A stretch of DNA of 64,000 nucleotides. It comes from Flavobacterium sp. 9AF (lineage in GTDB: Bacteria > Bacteroidota > Bacteroidia > Flavobacteriales > Flavobacteriaceae). The stretch spans positions 418,614 to 482,613 of the forward strand of contig NZ_LR733556.1 of assembly GCF_902506265.1 (NCBI RefSeq), read 5' to 3'. The translations under genes were made by a program, and so were the position numbers. This document shows, one piece after another, positions 60,847 to 64,000 of this stretch. The number at the start of each line of letters is the position of its first letter. The stretch's first letter is position 1. Under the pieces are notes generated by a model that had not been told where the DNA came from, ran no database searches, and worked only from the letters and a program-made list of their open reading frames with translations.

Positions 60847-62247
60847 TTAAATCGTTTCTGCTAAATCTAGAGCGTTTTGTAGCGCGCTTAGTTTATTATA
60901 TACTTCTTGTGTTTCATTTATTTCAGACGAATCAGAAACAATTCCAGCACCTGCTTGAAAATGTAAGCTATGATTTTTACTTAAGAAACTTCTAATCATG
61001 ATGGCATGATTGAAATTACCTTTAAAATCCATAAAACCAATGGCACCGCCATAAAAACTTCTGTTTGTTTTTTCTATAGATTCAATTAATTCCATCGCTT
61101 TATATTTAGGAGCACCACTTAATGTACCAGCAGGAAATGTTTTAGCCACTAACTCAGTAAAGGAGTGGTTTTCTTTTAGATTTCCAGATACTTTTGAAAC
61201 CAAATGTATCACATGAGAGAAAAATTGTATTTCTTTATATTTTTCTACAGTTACATCTTTACAACTTATGCTTAAGTCGTTTCTTGCTAAGTCAACAAGC
61301 ATTACATGTTCACTATTTTCTTTACCATCTTCAGTTAGTTTTTTAGCAATTTCAGCATCTTTTTCATCATCACCTGTTCTTTTAAATGTTCCTGCAATAG
61401 GATGAATTTCTGCATGATTATTTTTAATAATTAATTGAGCTTCAGGTGATGATCCAAAAATTTTAAAATTGCCATAATCAAAATAAAATAAATAAGGAGA
61501 AGGGTTAATACTTCGAAGCGCTCTATATACATTAAACTCATCTCCTTTAAAACTTTGTGAGAATCTACGTGATAAAACTAGTTGAAACACATCACCTCTT
61601 TGGCAGTGTTTTTTTGCTAAACTAACGTTATTGCTGAAATCCGAATCGGTTAAATTTGAGGTAACATTTCCAGATTTGCTAAAAGAATATGAAGTAAAAT
61701 TTTTAGCTTGTAAAAGTTGCTCAATTTCATCTATATTATTTTTGTGATCAAAGCTATGGCAAAAAATATAGGCTTCATTTTTAAAATGGTTGATAGCGAT
61801 AATGTTTTGATAAACTGCATAAAAAATTTCAGGAATTTTATTTTCAGATGATTTTTCAGCTATTTTAATAGTATCAAAATGTTGGATTGCATCATAAGAA
61901 ATATATCCAAACAATCCTTGTGTTATGAATTTAAACTTATTTTCATCTGCTAAAAAGCGTTTAGAAAAAAATTCTATTTGCTTGACAACATTTATTGATG
62001 AATCAATTGTTAGGCTTTCCGAAGTTTGGTCTGGAAAATTCATCTCAATTTTCTGATTTTCAACTTTGAAAGTAGCAATTGGATTAAAACAGATATAGGA
62101 AAAACTATTATCATTCCCATGATAGTCACTACTTTCTAGTAATATGCTATTTGGAAATTTGTCTCTAATTTTAAGATAGACACTCACTGGAGTCATGGTG
62201 TCGGCTAAAATTTGTTTGTAATTAGAATTTAATTTAAATTTCTTCAT
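60847..62247 (-). CDS. trpE: Anthranilate synthase component I
   Basis: 466 residues. The chorismate-binding domain has EHVMLVDLARNDLS, TFPAGTLSGAPKYKAMELI and YGGAIGFMDF. The N-terminal ILLESSDYHG contains the LLESS motif that binds tryptophan in feedback-inhibited enzymes. It makes anthranilate from chorismate with TrpG. First structural gene after the attenuator. Confidence 0.96.
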   Translation of the reverse strand: MKKFKLNSNYKQILADTMTPVSVYLKIRDKFPNSILLESSDYHGNDNSFSYICFNPIATFKVENQKIEMNFPDQTSESLTIDSSINVVKQIEFFSKRFLADENKFKFITQGLFGYISYDAIQHFDTIKIAEKSSENKIPEIFYAVYQNIIAINHFKNEAYIFCHSFDHKNNIDEIEQLLQAKNFTSYSFSKSGNVTSNLTDSDFSNNVSLAKKHCQRGDVFQLVLSRRFSQSFKGDEFNVYRALRSINPSPYLFYFDYGNFKIFGSSPEAQLIIKNNHAEIHPIAGTFKRTGDDEKDAEIAKKLTEDGKENSEHVMLVDLARNDLSISCKDVTVEKYKEIQFFSHVIHLVSKVSGNLKENHSFTELVAKTFPAGTLSGAPKYKAMELIESIEKTNRSFYGGAIGFMDFKGNFNHAIMIRSFLSKNHSLHFQAGAGIVSDSSEINETQEVYNKLSALQNALDLAETI

Positions 62248-62281
62248 TGTTGTAAATAGATTATAGATATTTTAAAATAAA

Positions 62282-62311
62282 AAAAGGCTTGTCGTGATTG
62301 ACAAGCCTTTT
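62282..62311 (-). terminator. trp attenuator terminator
   Basis: Perfect 12-bp stem AAAAGGCTTGTC (62282-62293) / GACAAGCCTTTT (62300-62311), loop of 6 nt, followed on the minus strand by seven T, A and more T. It lies between trpL and trpE, so it must be bypassed for the operon to be read. GTCGTGA (62291-62297) is complementary to TCACGAC (62350-62356) in trpL, giving an alternative pairing. Confidence 0.88.
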
Positions 62312-62349
62312 CTATGTATGTTTTTAAATTATACTATAGGAGGATTCGC

Positions 62350-62406
62350 TCACGACGACTGACGTAAGTTTTTCCACCACCAAGTATTATTTGTAATTGA
62401 AATCAT
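62350..62406 (-). CDS. trpL: trp leader peptide with three Trp codons
   Basis: An 18-residue frame with ATG at 62406 and TGA at 62350-62352. Its sequence has NNTWWWKN: three consecutive TGG codons (62374-62382), an arrangement with no likely role other than sensing charged tRNA-Trp. CTTACG just after the Trp codons (complement of 62363-62368) can pair with CGTGAG at the leader end (complement of 62349-62354); the latter also makes the antiterminator. A promoter lies just upstream. Confidence 0.9.
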   Translation of the reverse strand: MISITNNTWWWKNLRQSS

Positions 62407-62423
62407 AATTATTTATATTGTGA

Positions 62424-62456
62424 CAAATGTATTAAAATATTTTTTTTAAATCCAAA
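62424..62456 (-). promoter_or_regulatory. trp operon promoter
   Basis: On the minus strand: TTTG (62453-62456), 21-bp spacer, TACATTTG (62424-62431), exact TAnnTTTG. The trpL ATG follows 17 bp downstream. Confidence 0.8.
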
Positions 62457-62540
62457 TTATTTTGAAATAAAATATTATTTTTAAATGGATGCTTTTTTAA
62501 CTCATTGAAAATAAAGAATTAAAAGATATATGTAAGAAAT

Positions 62541-63080
62541 TTATCTACTATAATACATTACAATTGAAGCTTTCTCAATAGTATTCAACCATAAATAATA
62601 GCCCACAATTTCAGGATTTGTATTTTGATCTAATCCCAACTTATCAGTTTTTAAAGCATGAATAGTAAGGATATAGGTATGAATGCCGTGACCTTCGGGC
62701 GGACATGGTCCACCATAGCCATTTGCTCCATAACTTGTTTTACTTTGAATCGTACCTTTTGGCATTAAATTTAAACTTATATTACCTGCATTTGTAAAAA
62801 GTTCTTTAACATGAGATGGTATATCAAAAACTACCCAATGCCAAAATCCACTACCAGTAGGTGCATCTGGATCATACATGGTAATAGCATAACTTTTTGT
62901 TCCTTTTGGAGCATTTTCCCATGACAATTGAGGTGAAACATTATCACCTGAACAACCAAAACCGTTAAATTCTTGTTTTTTTGTTGATTGTCCACCAATT
63001 TCATTACTTCTTAAAGTAAATGTTTGTGCTTCACTTAATGAACAAACTAAAAATACTACTGTTAGAATTAATTTTTTCAT
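62541..63080 (-). CDS. Secreted YbhB/YbcL (PEBP, Raf kinase inhibitor-like) protein
   Basis: 179 residues with signal peptide (1-18, LVCSLSEAQ). The PEBP fold motifs are intact: GDNVSPQLSWENAPKGTKSYAITMYDPDAP, here with the DPDAP turn and SGFWHWVVFDIP, then GYGGPCPPEGHGIHTYILTIHAL with the GxxGPCPP-HGHR-type ligand pocket. Function of bacterial members unknown. Same strand as the AraC gene upstream (81 bp apart), so it may be its target. Confidence 0.93.
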   Translation of the reverse strand: MKKLILTVVFLVCSLSEAQTFTLRSNEIGGQSTKKQEFNGFGCSGDNVSPQLSWENAPKGTKSYAITMYDPDAPTGSGFWHWVVFDIPSHVKELFTNAGNISLNLMPKGTIQSKTSYGANGYGGPCPPEGHGIHTYILTIHALKTDKLGLDQNTNPEIVGYYLWLNTIEKASIVMYYSR

Positions 63081-63161
63081 ATTACTTTGATATTAAATTA
63101 TTGTATCAAAAGTAGTATAAGTGTAGTGTTTTCAATTTTGAAAATAGTTCAAAAAATGTTG

Positions 63162-64000
63162 CTATTGGTTCATTTTTTTTTGTTGGTATTGTTTTGGTGT
63201 AATTCCATATTTGTGTTTAAAAGATTGCGTAAAACTTGAGAAGTTTTCATAACCAATAGCTGTATAAATATCTATGGGTCTTTCTTTATTAAGTAGTAGC
63301 ATCTCAGCTGATTTTTCTAATCTTTTTTCTTGAATCCACTTGCTAGGAGGCATTTTATACACTTTATAAAATTCTCTTTTAAAAGTGGACAGACTCATAT
63401 GAGATAGGAAAGCTAATTCATCTAATGTAAGTTTAGAAAAAATATTTTTTTCTACGATTTTTTTCAAACGTACATGATGTTGTTGAATAATCGGTTGATG
63501 AAGGAATGCAATTGTTTCAATTCCATATTTTTGAACCATATAAAAAAGAACCTCTTCTAACTTAAGTTTTAAAAAATGTTCATTTTTTACAATATTCGAT
63601 GAAAGTAATTGTTGTAAAGAAGTAATAAAATTTAAAAGAAATTCATCATAAGGTAAGACTTTGAATTTACTTTCTTCTTTCACATTATTATAGTAGGAAT
63701 TATTAAAATTGTATTTTGTTATAAATTCATCAAGAAATGTATCTGAAAAAAAGAATAACAAACTTTTGTATTTTTTGTTTGGTGATAAATTTTCAGACAT
63801 TAAACAATTTCCTGATTTTACTATTACAAAATGCTTATTTGTAATAGTTTTGGAATCATTTTCATAATATAAGTCTTTAGCACCTTCAGTTAAAAAACTA
63901 ATTAAGTTAGTATTTAGTTTAACTTTTGACTTGTTAGAATATTCTTCACTAGAAAATAAATTTAAATATATCTCAGGTAAAGTATTATTATTAATAAAAT
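63162..64000 (-). CDS. AraC family transcriptional regulator, N-terminus cut by window
   Basis: The frame is open beyond the ATG at 63800 to the window edge: another 66 codons read as a coherent cupin-like N-terminal domain (SFLTEGAKDLYYENDSK, NKHFVIVKSGNCLMSENLS), so the internal ATG at 63800 is not the gene start. The C-terminal helix-turn-helix pair is complete: LTLDELAFLSHMSLSTFKRE and YTAIGYENFSSFTQSFKHKYG, ending GITPKQYQQKK. Likely controls an unknown regulon; the secreted PEBP gene follows 81 bp downstream. Confidence 0.92.
   Translation of the reverse strand, partial: FINNNTLPEIYLNLFSSEEYSNKSKVKLNTNLISFLTEGAKDLYYENDSKTITNKHFVIVKSGNCLMSENLSPNKKYKSLLFFFSDTFLDEFITKYNFNNSYYNNVKEESKFKVLPYDEFLLNFITSLQQLLSSNIVKNEHFLKLKLEEVLFYMVQKYGIETIAFLHQPIIQQHHVRLKKIVEKNIFSKLTLDELAFLSHMSLSTFKREFYKVYKMPPSKWIQEKRLEKSAEMLLLNKERPIDIYTAIGYENFSSFTQSFKHKYGITPKQYQQKKMNQ

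Overview
The window comes from a low-GC member of the Bacteroidota, almost certainly Flavobacteriia. Four signs point there: type IX secretion (T9SS) C-terminal sorting domains on three proteins, the flavobacterial promoter pattern (TTG about 20 bases before TAnnTTTG) in front of many genes, a fused CcoN-CcoO oxidase subunit, and a bacillithiol (BshB1) gene. It is mostly ordinary chromosome. There is no prophage, insertion sequence, CRISPR array or rRNA operon. Both ends cut a gene: a GH92 mannosidase on the left and an AraC-family regulator on the right.

Layout. 1-8.8 kb: GH92 enzyme, an HxlR regulator divergent from a nitroreductase, a small unknown gene followed by a decayed secreted-protein gene, two Asp-box lipoproteins, hemN, a small double-glycine-leader peptide gene and an orphan gene. 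9-18.8 kb: a complete cbb3 cytochrome oxidase locus (ccoI, ccoS, ccoNO, ccoQ, ccoP, ccoG, fixH and a TauE/SafE-like membrane protein) divergent from a Crp/Fnr regulator. 18.9-32 kb: a low-complexity secreted protein, an RsmB-like methyltransferase, two secreted endonuclease I paralogs, an HNH protein beside a 71-bp tandem repeat, purL, and two lipoproteins. 32-50.9 kb: menaquinone genes, bshB1, tRNA-His, pyrE, a NUDIX gene, GH53 galactanase, an M14 peptidase, an RNA helicase, a SulP transporter, ddl-coaD, a PASTA protein with an RluA-type synthase, and yaaA. 51-55.7 kb: a TetR-TolC-HlyD-MFS efflux operon. 55.8-62.5 kb: the full trpEGDCFBA operon behind a trp leader. 62.5-64 kb: a YbhB-like protein and the AraC regulator.

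Regulatory highlights. (i) A 14-bp palindrome, ATGATA-tt-TATCAT, lies exactly 22 bp upstream of the -7 element at three promoters (hemN, ccoS operon, ccoI). A fourth placement of the same ccoI box lies only 8 bp upstream of the -7 element of the fnr-like gene. This predicts that the regulator activates low-oxygen heme and oxidase genes and represses itself. (ii) The trp operon has an 18-residue leader peptide with three consecutive Trp codons, a strong terminator and an alternative pairing: a ribosome-mediated attenuator. (iii) The HxlR and TetR genes each have a palindromic operator lying on a predicted promoter.

All functional calls rest on reading motifs by eye. No database search was possible.
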